From Dipteris shenzhenensis (lineage: Eukaryota; Polypodiophyta; Polypodiopsida; Gleicheniales), in NCBI GenBank assembly GCA_047967505.1, contig CM106538.1: a DNA stretch of 64,000 nucleotides. One strand, given 5' to 3'. Positions 45,508-54,858 of this stretch are shown here, piece after piece. Below the pieces are notes generated by a model. That model had not been told where the DNA came from. It saw nothing but the letters and a program-made list of their open reading frames with translations, and made no database searches. The stretch's first letter is position 1; every line of letters starts with the position of its first letter. A program made the position numbers and the translations under genes.

Positions 45508-46229
45508 CTACCCCATTCAATGTAGAATTTGCAAGTTTAGGACTGCTCTACTTATTTAGTCCCAAGAAAAGAGCATCTGAAGTCATGAGGGAGGATCCGC
45601 CTTAAAAACAATTTAGTCTTCCTCATCCTCATGATTGAATCCCAATTTCATCAGTAGCCATTACTCATTCTAATTCATTCTAGCAATTCTTTGACAACTT
45701 CCTATATCTCATTTGTCCACCATGAAATTTGATACCAATATACTATCCTCCTAAGATCCGTCACATTTGGAGATAACATAACCTCTGTCAAAATCTTTTA
45801 GAGTGAAGATAGAAATATAGTTAGCAAATTCAATGCACGTTGTTACTACTAGAGTTTTTCCTAATTTCAAATTTCTCCTAACCTTAGGTTGCAATTGATT
45901 TCCAACATAAGTGTCTACAATTCCCAAATTGGCCAAGTATTCCTTAGCTCTACTCTAAAAAGCCATGTCTTTTCTATAGTTGTTCAAAAATATCTTTTTG
46001 CCAAGCCCAAGTCCTATGGATACTCTCCTCTTTTCCAAATGAATTTGCCACTAATATATCAACAAAAAAACTACAAGTATCTACCATGAAATTCCCATAG
46101 GAAATTCAAGGCCGATAACAACAACTCAATGATGGTGGTCTAGCAAGAAAATATTAGTGTTGTGGGAACATGTCAACCCTATGCTACATGACAAAGTAAT
46201 TCAACATTCAAAAAGTCATTGGGATTGGG
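45508..46229. other. Gypsy-derived sequence too decayed to assign
   Basis: It lies between the gag knuckle and the RT fragment of the same orientation, so it should hold the protease. I cannot find a DSG loop. Minus frames here have no known motif. Confidence 0.35.
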
Positions 46230-46580
46230 AATCTCACTTGGCCAAAAAGCCAAAACTCCTATAGATTTTTTTTCACTTTTGGCCACGCTCAATAAAGTCA
46301 TCATTCAAGACAAATTTCCTCTTTCTTAACTAGACAATATCCTCCATTCACTTGTACATTCCAAGTTCTTCACAAATTTAGATTTAAAGTATAGGTATCA
46401 AGATAGAGGGTCAACCTAAGACAACATTCTACTCTACATTTAGTCTCTATCAGTTGACTTAAATAATGCCTTGAGTACTTTTCAATAGATAATGACTTTT
46501 TTCCTACACACAACTTTATTGTCCAAGGCAAGGTACTTGTCTTCCTTGATGATGTTCTTGTTCACACAATAATAGGGGAC
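46230..46580 (+). pseudogene. Gypsy reverse transcriptase fragment
   Basis: Plus frames give IIQDKFPLS-stop-LDNILHSL with VHSKFFTNLDLKYRYQ (equivalent to FPLPRIDDLLDxL..AKYFTNLDLKSGYHQ), then LNNALSTFQ (NAPSTFQ), and in another frame QGKVLVFLDDVLVHT, holding the catalytic LDD of the YLDD box. It continues the gag fragment upstream and marks a 5'-half gypsy relic. Confidence 0.8.
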
Positions 46581-46919
46581 AAGCAAGCATGTTCTATGAC
46601 AAGTCTTACATGTGCTTCATAGCTACAAACTTTGACTCGATCCTCAAAAATACAAATGGACACAATCCAAGTTCCCTTGATTCGAAAAATTAAGCCTACA
46701 TTCCTAACTTTGGAGATCAAGAGCTTCACATAGCAGATGGAATAAAGGAAAGGATAGCTACACAACTATCATTAACTATTCCACGTATGTGCAGTCCGCT
46801 TAACAAGAGAAAGCAAGCCAAACTAATTATTTAGTCCCAGCACATCTAAGGCTCTGCAGTCCTCTCCCAAGACGTACTCGAGAAGCTAGACCACAAAAGT
46901 AGGTAAAAATTCCTACCTA
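46581..46919. other. No recognisable gene
   Basis: Short frames only. It probably belongs to the decayed gypsy relic. Confidence 0.35.
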
Positions 46920-47185
46920 AAGGTGTCATTTCTACACTATTAAATGGCATTTTCATGCTGCTATTTCCACATGCGCCATTTTTTGGAAATGGCAACTAAA
47001 AGTGCCATACATTTTTACCATTTTCATGTATGAAATGGCAACTGAGAGTGCCATATTTTTTTCATTTTTATGTATGAAATGGAAATCAAAAGTGATTTTG
47101 AAAATGGCAATTAAAAGTGCCATTTTTTATGTATGAAATGGGAACAAAAAGTGTCATATACTTTTGCCATTTTTGGCCTGCCATG
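46920..47185. repeat. Degenerate tandem repeat with internal inverted words
   Basis: At least four copies of a unit near ATGTATGAAATGGCAACT followed by AAAAGTGCCAT and a T-rich spacer, about 55-70 bp each. ATGGCA and TGCCAT are complementary, so each unit can fold locally. Confidence 0.7.
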
Positions 47186-47325
47186 AAGTAGGTCTTAGTG
47201 AAGATGATTCCCAAGAAGAGAAAGATCGTCATTTTTTTATTTTCAAAAAATCATGAGTTGTTTTATGATCCACTTACTATTTTCTTTTCTACAAATCCTC
47301 CATATTTTTAGCCCCTCCTTCTCTC

Positions 47326-47340
47326 TCCCTCCCTCCCTCC

Positions 47341-47398
<58 letters not shown>
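47326..47398. repeat. C-run and (CT)n microsatellite
   Basis: CCTCC words pass into a run of about 12 C and then about 25 CT units. Confidence 0.9.
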
Positions 47399-47399
<1 letters not shown>

Positions 47400-47699
47400 C
47401 AGTGGTATTCTGTGGTCCTCTACTGTGTAAGCTTTGAAGTGCTTGGGAACTTGACACAAATCAATCTCTTCCTCATCCCCTTTATCTTCTATAGCTTCTG
47501 GAGCAATTTGCTTTCCCTTGCACATGGTCTTAGTGTCCTTGGCTGTTGAGGCCTTGGTTTTTTAGAGTAATTTGTCCTTTGCAAGAGGCATCTTTGCAAG
47601 AGGAGCTTCTTTGACTTTAAGGGAACCGAGGGGGTTCTTTATCCTATTTAATCTAGCTCCCTAGTTTGAGGAGAACCTGTGGTGTGCTCTAACTACACC
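47399..47699. other. No recognisable gene
   Basis: It follows the CT microsatellite and precedes the minus-strand gypsy relic. No motif seen. Confidence 0.35.
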
Positions 47700-49220
47700 C
47701 ACATATCTCATCCAATGAAGGTCTGTCTTCACTTTCCTTACACTTGATCATCAGTGGGGGCTCTTAGGAAATTTATCATGTTAAGGGGAACTACCATACC
47801 CAGTCCCTTAGGATCATAGGCCACCATCTTGGTCCCTATCTTTTCAAATGCATCTATAGGTGCCAAGACATGCATCTCTAGCTCCTCGCAGCAAGGCATA
47901 CCAATACTCATCCCAGTCCTCACCCATATCTTTTTCATTACATGCTTGGAACACATTCACACGGGTAGTTTTCAGAGTTGTGTCTGACTCGGTTGCAAAC
48001 AGATTGCCAATCATGGGACGTGCCTTCCAAGTCTCTAGGTCAACTCTTACAATTTGCTGATCCTTGTGCAGATAAATCCAATTAGGGGCCAAGTAATGTA
48101 CTAAGCCTGGTTGCATGCATAAAAGGTCTACCTAGGATGACATTGTAGCCATCTGGCTACCCATGGAAATCCATTACCACCATAAACTAGACTTGGTAGC
48201 CGACGAAGTGCTATTTGCAACTATCTCATCCACCTTATCCAAGGTGCTTTGCGGCTCCCCTTGACACTTGATGATTGGAATTGATGGTATCCATATAATT
48301 AAGAATCTTTATTCATTGCTCAAATCTTTCCTGACAACAATCTCAGACTAACCACTATGCTTTGACTAGGCGTTCCTTCTCTGTGGTCTAGGTCGAGGTA
48401 TTTGTTTTGGTCCCTTAGTCTTGTGTCTCACCTTTGTGGCTGTGCTTCACTTGCTTTTCCCTTCACCTTGGACCATAGTACAATGGGTTCCACTATTGAT
48501 CATCCGGGTATAGATGATCCACCCCACAACCGGAACACAATGGGCTGTTCGATTTGGTTGTGGTTGACCAACGCGGGGGTTGCTCATTTAGTGTATGGGC
48601 AATCCTTAAGTAAGTGAGTTCCTTGACATTTATAGTAGGCTATGGCTTGTGATTATTCGTACAAACATTCAATCGCGTGGTGCGGACCTTGGCAAGTATA
48701 ACACTGGATTGCCATTCTGCAATTCTTGACGTTCATGTCCCTAGCTCGTTGTGTTGTAGGAGTCGTCTGATATACTAGGATGTATTGCTCGTCTTGTATC
48801 ACGCAATGACTAATCTGACTAGTTTGACAAATAGGACTCTTATTGGGAGATGGCTCAGATGCCGATAAGGCATAGTCAAAGTCCTCCCACTCGCTTGGTG
48901 GCTCCTCAATGATTACCTGGTGCATGGGAGTAATCCACGGTGGTGGGGGTTGTGGACCTAGAATTGGCAATGGCAGTGGCAAATTTTGAGCCCAAAATGG
49001 CACTTGGTTGGCCTGGGGGCCTCCTTGTAAGGCTCATTGGCCCTGATTGTATTGATTAGGTGGTGCCAGTAAGGACAGGGCCTGACAAGGGTTGCCTTTG
49101 TTGGTACATGGTCGGGGCATAGACTTAGGGTAACCGCATTGTGATGTTTCATGATTTCCCCACCTAGCACAGTGCGTAAAGTAGAGTGCTGGATTGGCTC
49201 ATAGGTAAGGGCACTCATTA
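47700..49220 (-). pseudogene. Gypsy gag-protease relic
   Basis: Minus strand, right to left: a gag-like frame with TYEPIQHSTLRTVLGGEIMK, a frame with EEPPSEWEDFDYALSASEPS ending in a knuckle-like CYTCQGPHHAIEC (spacing altered to HX3C), then near 48160-48120 YNVILGRPFMHATRL, matching the end of gypsy proteases (YN.ILGRPWLHA), and QQIVRVDLETWKARPMIGNL downstream of it. RT and integrase are not visible to the left. Stops are frequent. Confidence 0.65.
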
Positions 49221-49452
49221 GTCGCGTGGTTGCCTTCTATGAATATCCCACACCACACATTGTACCGTCTTGGAAACAAGTGTGGATTACTTGGGCCTTC
49301 CTTGCCCAGCCCACCCTTGAGCTATTGGGCTATGCTGTTCCTGATAGTGGAAGTGAGAGAAAGAGAGAGAGAGAAAGAGGAGTGCGCGCGATATAGCTAC
49401 CTGTACACCATGTTGTATTGAACATGAACATGAATATATACATGTGAACCCC

Positions 49453-49473
49453 TTAGGGTTAGGGTTAGGGTTT
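49453..49473. repeat. Short interstitial telomere-like run
   Basis: Three TTAGGG-type units ending in TTTGCCCC. A run this short is common inside chromosomes and does not indicate a chromosome end. Confidence 0.7.
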
Positions 49474-50262
49474 GCCCCTATGCCCTAGAGGTATGGTGCA
49501 ATTTACACCCCATCCTCAACACCCCCTCTTATATTGCACTGGTAGTTGTGCATGTACTGGGTAAGTAGAGGGTGCATGTACAAGACCTTTTCGTGGATTT
49601 CATTTAGTGCATTTGATAGCATCCAAAACTAAAAAGAAAATTGAAAGAAATTAGAGTAGTATGTGCATATGTGAGCACTGTGACTAAATAGCGGAAGCAT
49701 GTACAATGAGTACAACTTAAAATCCTATACATAACATGGATTTCCACCTCTTAAGTTGTGGCTCATCCTTCGCCTTTGGGAAAAATCCAAAAGATAGGTC
49801 GAAGGGAAGAGGAAAGAAATATGCAGAAAGTAAACTCCACCTGGATCAAATATTGGTCGATCAAAAGGTGACTTCATGAATGACAGTGTGTATGGTTGCA
49901 TGCCAAACATGTCAAAGCTAAGCATGTCGTGTGTCATCATGGATTGTGTAGTTGCTCTGTATAAGAGGCATTTGGATGTGAAGCTAGTCAGTGTAGCAAT
50001 GGAGAAAGAATCTAGTAGTTGTGACATATGAGGGTGTCACCAACCCAAAAGAATTGATAGCAATGTGTGAGGTATACTGCAATAGAGCTATAATCTTTGT
50101 CGAATGATGTGAGTCCGAAGAAGACCGCATAGTTGGTGTGGCCAGAGTGATCCAGGGGCTTCATAAAAGATGGGGCTGAAGGTGCATGTATGATACACTA
50201 CTCTCCTAAAGAAGAGTCTTGTACAAATGATAAGGTATGGCAAAATGTACAAGAGAAGGCCA
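49474..50262. other. No recognisable gene
   Basis: A minus frame of 100 codons (49725-50027) has no known domain. The stretch may include 5' parts of the copia element that begins nearby, but neither an LTR nor a primer site was recognised. Confidence 0.35.
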
Positions 50263-50516
50263 TTCCCCTCCCCTTCCCTTCCTCCCCTCCCCCTCCCCCT
50301 CCTCTCCCCTTCTCCCCTCTTCACCCTGCCCTTCCCTTCTCTTCCCCTTCCCTTCCCTTCCCCTTCCCCTTCCCTTCCCTTCCCCCTCCTTCCCCTCTCT
50401 CTCCCTCCCCTTCCCTTCCCCCTTCCTTTCCTTCCCCTTTCCTTCCCTTCCCTTCTCCCTCCCTCTCCCTTTCCCCTTCCTTTCCCTTTCTCTCTCTTTC
50501 CCCCTCCCTCCCCTCA
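50263..50516. repeat. (CCCTTC)n polypyrimidine tract
   Basis: About 250 bp of almost pure C/T on the plus strand in irregular CCCTTCC and CCTCCCC words. Five overlapping Pro/Ser- or Gly/Glu/Arg-rich frames cross it and are artefacts. Confidence 0.9.
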
Positions 50517-50869
50517 ATCAACACCTGCAGCATGAATCCCACATCGACATGGATGAACTAAAAGCCCCATGGGCATGTTTGTGCCATGTGGGCAAGTGCA
50601 ATGCATCGGTCCCACTATATAGTAATGGACTTCCATGAATGGACCACAGGCAAATTCATGCCATGTGTGCATACATGTGCAATGTCTTGTGACACCAAAT
50701 CTATCAAATTTTAGAGTTTTTAAACTCTCAAAATGTGTTTATTAATACTGTTATGATATCTTGAAGATTTTAGAGGACTCTTAGACGATCCAGCCGATAG
50801 TAGCTCTACTCCACCTGTTGTCACAACACCAGTAGCGGGATCTACAGTGGGATCTCCAGCTACACAATC

Positions 50870-51720
50870 AGTTTTTGCACCTATAGCAGATCTTGCCATT
50901 GCTTGAGCACAAGCAGAATGGGATAAGAAAGATAAGTACGCATATCATCTGATCAAGAAGAATGTGCAAGATGTTATGCTCAGACAGCTCAACACCGTCA
51001 AGACATTGAAAGAAGCATGGGATATGTTTGTAGCTCTCTACGAGTCCAAGAACACCTCCAGGATTCTCACACTGAGAAACCAAATCAACTAGAGTTTTCA
51101 CAATAGCAACAAAACCGGTCATGCTTATGTACTCTGGATCAAAGACTACAACAATCAACTCGTAGCAGTAGGCAGAAGAGACTATGAATCCAACAGAAAT
51201 GGTTCAAGTCATCCTGAATGGACTAGGAGAGGGATATGAGAATCTAGTCCAAAGTATTGCCATTCAACGGCAGATTTTGACACTAGAAGAACTTCTGTCA
51301 GTCTTACTTGGTGAAGAACTCATGACTCAGGCCATTCATGCACTCAAAGGTCATTCTAATGATCAGGCATTCACAACTTCATACAGAGGTAGAGGCAGAG
51401 GCAGAGGTAGATCATTCCAAAGAAGTGGTCATCATCAGCAACAGAGTCATCAGCAAAGTCAGCATCATCCTCAGCAACATTAGAATCAACAAAGAGGAAA
51501 TCATTCCAACTGAGGAAGATTCCAAGGACGAGGGAATGCATCCACCAACGTGTCAAACATTCAGTGCAACTATAGTCATAAGTTTGGACACTATGAAAGA
51601 GATTGCCGCCGCAAGAAGAAGTACGACCAAGGCGGTCAATCCAGCAGTAATCGAGGGAATTTTTGCGATAAAGGAAATCATCATGGTGGACATTCTAGTC
51701 ATAGTCATTTTGCAAATGAA
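50870..51720 (+). pseudogene. Copia gag with mutated zinc knuckle
   Basis: Plus frames read AEWDKKDKYAYHLIKKNVQD, LKEAWDMFVALYESKNTSRI, then after a phase change MNPTEMVQVILNGLGEGYEN and LEELLSVLLGEELM, which is UBN2-type copia capsid. A Gln/His/Arg-rich part follows, then CNYSHKFGHYERDC, a CX2CX4HX4C knuckle in which the second Cys is Ser. The frame is open up to the FANE codons at the 11-bp target duplication. It continues by chance into the insertion. Confidence 0.85.
51710..51720. repeat. Target-site duplication of the large insertion, left copy
   Basis: TTGCAAATGAA here equals 62037-62047 exactly; the bases on either side differ. It codes for part of FANE in the copia gag-pol. Eleven bases lies in the Mutator-like range (8-11). 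Confidence 0.85.
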
Positions 51721-51736
51721 CATGGAAATATGGGTG

Positions 51737-51760
51737 GTAGCAAGCTAAGGGTGTCCACTT
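51737..51760 (+). repeat. Left terminal inverted repeat, perfect core
   Basis: GTAGCAAGCTAAGGGTGTCC continues for four more bases and is matched base for base by the reverse complement of 61999-62022. Outward of it, ATATGGG (51729-51734 region) also has a counterpart, CATATGGG in reverse, with two mismatched bases between. The outermost few bases differ between the ends. Confidence 0.9.
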
Positions 51761-52122
51761 CCGGACCACTTTCGGGTGAGTGTGACACCCGCTCGAGTGA
51801 AAATACAAAGGTTTTGCTTCGGTCTCCAATACCTTGATCGAGGTATTAGCTCCAATGAAAATCGCACACGAGGACAACCGAGCCAAGCCAATACCTCGAT
51901 CGAGGTACTGGGCTTTTTTCACCGGACCGAGCCTCTACCTTGATCGAGATTTGCTGGCAAGCCACCTATACATGCCACATCTACCTCGTTCGAGGTATTC
52001 TGGCAATCCAGCTCCGAGGTAAGGTGGCATGTCCAGCATACCTCGATCGAGGTATGTGCCATCCGACATACCTCGATCGAGGTATGCTGGTGGACCGATG
52101 ACTTGGCATCCGGCTGCTGCCA

Positions 52123-52400
52123 ACATACCTCGATCGAGGTATCGTGGCATGTCAATACCTCCATCGACGTGGATGTACCGAGATGTATGGGCATGTCACA
52201 ATACCTCGATCGAGGTATCGTGGCATGTCAATACCTCCATCGATGTGGATGTACCGAGATGTATGGGCATGTCACAATACCTCGATCGAGGTATCGTGGC
52301 ATGTCAATACCTCGATCGAGGTAGATGTACCGAGATGTATGGGCATGTCACAATACCTCGATCGAGGTATCGTGGCATGCATGCAGAATACCTCGATCGA
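52123..52400. repeat. 76-bp tandem repeat carrying the palindrome
   Basis: ATACCTCGATCGAGGTATCG recurs at 52125, 52201, 52277 and 52353, exactly 76 bp apart. Each unit continues with TGGCATGTCAATACCTC, then a half-degenerate palindrome and GTACCGAGATGTATGGGCAT. Confidence 0.9.
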
Positions 52401-52407
52401 GGTAGCT

Positions 52408-52431
52408 AAACCCTAATTTTTCTTATAAAAG
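52408..52431 (+). promoter_or_regulatory. Promoter: telo-box and TATA box
   Basis: AAACCCTAA (a telo-box, common in plant promoters) stands 10 bp upstream of TATAAAAGG (52424). The palindrome array lies immediately upstream. A GC-rich leader with a single further palindrome half follows. It points rightward into the element. Confidence 0.55.
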
Positions 52432-52554
52432 GAGAGCGACCCCCCTCATTCCGCATACCTCGATCGAGCTCCTCCTCATCCACCGATTTCGAATTTGCGG
52501 GACGTCGACGGAATTGCGCGAGCGACGGAGAGCCACCAACGGACATCGACGGAG

Positions 52555-52583
52555 ATGGACGGAGCTGGAGCGGGAGAGTCCAG
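52555..52583 (+). CDS. Possible first coding exon behind the left promoter
   Basis: The first ATG after the TATA box, at 52555, opens MDGAGAGES and meets CCAG-GTAGGG, a good donor, at 52583/52584. The following DNA is AT-rich and intron-like for 1.6 kb. No second exon could be identified with confidence, so the product is unknown. The GC-rich leader (52460-52583) contrasts sharply with the AT-rich DNA after the donor, which supports an exon-intron border. Confidence 0.3.
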
Positions 52584-52597
52584 GTAGGGTTTTTTTT

Positions 52598-53330
52598 ATG
52601 TAGCATTTTCTTTTTGGTAAAATTTAATTAAATTTTAGTTTATAAGAAAAATTATAAAAATTTTCTAAATTTCAAATGCATTTTAATGTTTTTTTGAAAT
52701 TTATGAATTACGACATTTTTTATTTAAAATGTGAAAATGATTTTTTTTTAAAATAGAGCTATTTTTATTAAATAAAAAAACGTTCATAGGAATAATTATA
52801 AAATATTTATAAATTTGAAATGCATTTGTAATTTTTTTTAAAGTTTTTGAATTACGACATTTATAATTTAAAATGTGAAAATTTTAAATTTAAAAAACGT
52901 TTAATGAGACATTTTTTATTTAAAATGTGAAAATGTAAAAATTCTGTTTTTTTAATGTAGCATTTTCTTTTTGGTAGAATTTAATTAAATTTTAGTTTAT
53001 AAGAAAAATTATAAAAAATTTCTAAATTTCAAATGCATTTTAATGTTTTTTTGAAATTTATGAATTACGACATTTTTTATTTAAAATGTGAAAATGAAAA
53101 TTTATTTTTTTAAATAGAGCTATTTTTATTAAATAAAAAAACGTTCATAGGAATAATTATAAAATATTTATAAATTTGAAATGCATTTGTAAATTTTTTT
53201 AAAATTTTTGAATTACGACATTTATAATTTAAAATGTGAAAATTTTAAATTTAGAAAACGTTTAATGAGGCATTTTTAAATTTTTATTTAAAATGTGAAA
53301 ATGTAAAAATTAGGTTTTTAAAAATCATCT
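52598..53330. repeat. 357-bp AT-rich tandem duplication
   Basis: TAGCATTTTCTTTTTGGTA at 52601 recurs at 52958, and both copies run on through TTAGTTTATAAGAAAAATT, GAATTACGACATTT and AAAAAACGTT. Further diverged copies, recognisable by AGAGATTAAAG, TTAGTTTATAGGAATAATTA and AAACGTTTAAAT, continue to about 53850. Confidence 0.85.
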
Positions 53331-54858
53331 TTGGAAAAAAAGAGATTAAAGTTATTTTTTTAAATTAGAGCTCTTTTTATTGAAATAAAAAACGTTTAAA
53401 TCTTAGTTTATAGGAATAATTATAAAATATTTTTAAAATTAAAATGCATTTGAAAGTTTTTTAAAATTATTTTTGGAATTACGTAATTATTTATTTAAAA
53501 TGTGAAAATGTAAATATTTTGTTTTTAAAATCATCTTTAAAAAAAAAGAGATTAAAGTTATTTTTTAAATTAGTGCTATTTTTATTTAAATAAAGAAACG
53601 TTTAAATTTTAGTTTATAGGAATAATTATAAAATATTTCTAAATTTGAAATGCATTTAAAAGTTTTTTTAATTATTTTTAGAATTACGTAATTTTTTATT
53701 TAAAGCCTGAAAATGTATATATTTTGTTTTTTAAAATCATCTTAAAAAAAAAAGAGATTAAAGATATTTTTTTTACTAGTGTTATTTATATTTAAATAAA
53801 AAAACGTTTAAATTTTATTTTTAAAAATGATCTTTTAAAAAAAAGAAAATAAGAGTTTAAGTTAGTATTTAAATGTCAAAAATATATAATTTGTTTTTTA
53901 AAATAATCTATTAAAAAAAATTTATAAGTGAAGTTTACAAATTACTGAAGTTTTGAATTTAATATAACGTTTAAATTTTGTTTTTAGAAATCATGTATCA
54001 AGAACAAGAAAATAAGAATTTTGTTAAAATAAGAAAATCATGTATTAAAAACAAGAAAACAAGAAAACAAGAACAAGAAAAAGAGAGATTAAAGTAGGTT
54101 CTATGCTATCTTTGAAATTGGTGCTATTTTTATTTAAATAAAAAAACGTTTAAATTTTAGTCTTCAAAACCATCTTTTAAAAAATCATCGTTTATGTGGA
54201 ATATTATAGATTATATAGTTGGTTAAGAGTTGTTTCATAATTTAGGTAGAGTAAGTAGGCTGTATAAAACACTACATGGGCATTATCCCTAAAACACCAC
54301 ACCACATGGGCAAAGACCCTAACACTAGAGTGGTTAGATGCATAAGCATATGGCTAATTGGATCTTGTAAATGCACCAGCGCATCGAAAACACATACGTA
54401 ATTTATGATTGTCCAAAGGTCTCCTCTCTCCCCAAGCATGGGAACCAAGTGATGATCTATAGGAATGGCCACTAGTTGAGGTGGATTGCCCAACCAAAAT
54501 AGATAATATTGAAAAGGCTTCATTATTTTCTCAAAGTTCTCGCTTTAAAAGGTCTGTAGTGTGAACCCGCTCTCTTTTTTAATGTGTAGTCCGAGAAATA
54601 CTAGATGCGCCTTGCTTGAGTATCGTTCAAAGTAATGTATTAGGTATCCTTCTATCTCCTCCATATCTATTGCAAACCCAAGGCAGTAAAGCATTCAAAG
54701 AAGGTCTTATTAACCAAACCTCTCCACTATCTGTCCTTAGTATAGGGGCCATTAGTGGACAATGTGGTCCTTACACCACATGTGGAAAAGTTTCATATTG
54801 GATAAAAAGTGAAAAAAGGGAAACATATAAGGAAAAAATATTTGAGACATCTAAGTTT
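53331..54858. other. AT-rich continuation, then unassigned sequence
   Basis: Up to about 54230 it is diverged copies of the AT-rich unit. From 54240 to 54858 the composition becomes normal. A minus frame of 83 codons (54272-54523) and a plus frame of 115 codons (54616-54963) are open but unfamiliar; the plus frame runs into the satellite. They could be remains of exons belonging to the left promoter. Confidence 0.4.

Larger units (their letters stand above)
51829..52472. repeat. Left array of the palindrome TACCTCGATCGAGGTA
   Basis: Nine perfect copies of this 16-bp palindrome, near 51892, 52040, 52070, 52126, 52202, 52278, 52308, 52354 and 52390. Variants stand near 51830 (CCTTGATCGAGG), 51937, 51982 (CTCGTTCGAGG), 52156, 52232 and 52457. 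Being a palindrome it reads YLDRG on both strands in one phase, which creates the many spurious frames here. Spacing is irregular except where a 76-bp tandem repeat contains it. The array directly precedes a telo-box and TATA box, which suggests a promoter role or transposase-binding subterminal repeats, as known for other plant DNA transposons. Confidence 0.95.

Noticed and set aside
51919-52416. Overlapping frames on both strands with YLDRGI / IPRSRY / TSIEV repeats
   Set aside because: They are translations of the palindrome TACCTCGATCGAGGTA, which reads alike on both strands, and not proteins.
51829-52472. Regularly repeated palindromes with spacers, CRISPR-like at first sight
   Set aside because: The window is plainly a plant nuclear genome; spacing is irregular or itself tandemly repeated, there are no cas genes, and the array sits at a promoter inside a DNA transposon.
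54272-54523. 83-codon minus frame as a captured host gene
   Set aside because: No family resemblance, no splice partners, and the length is within chance.
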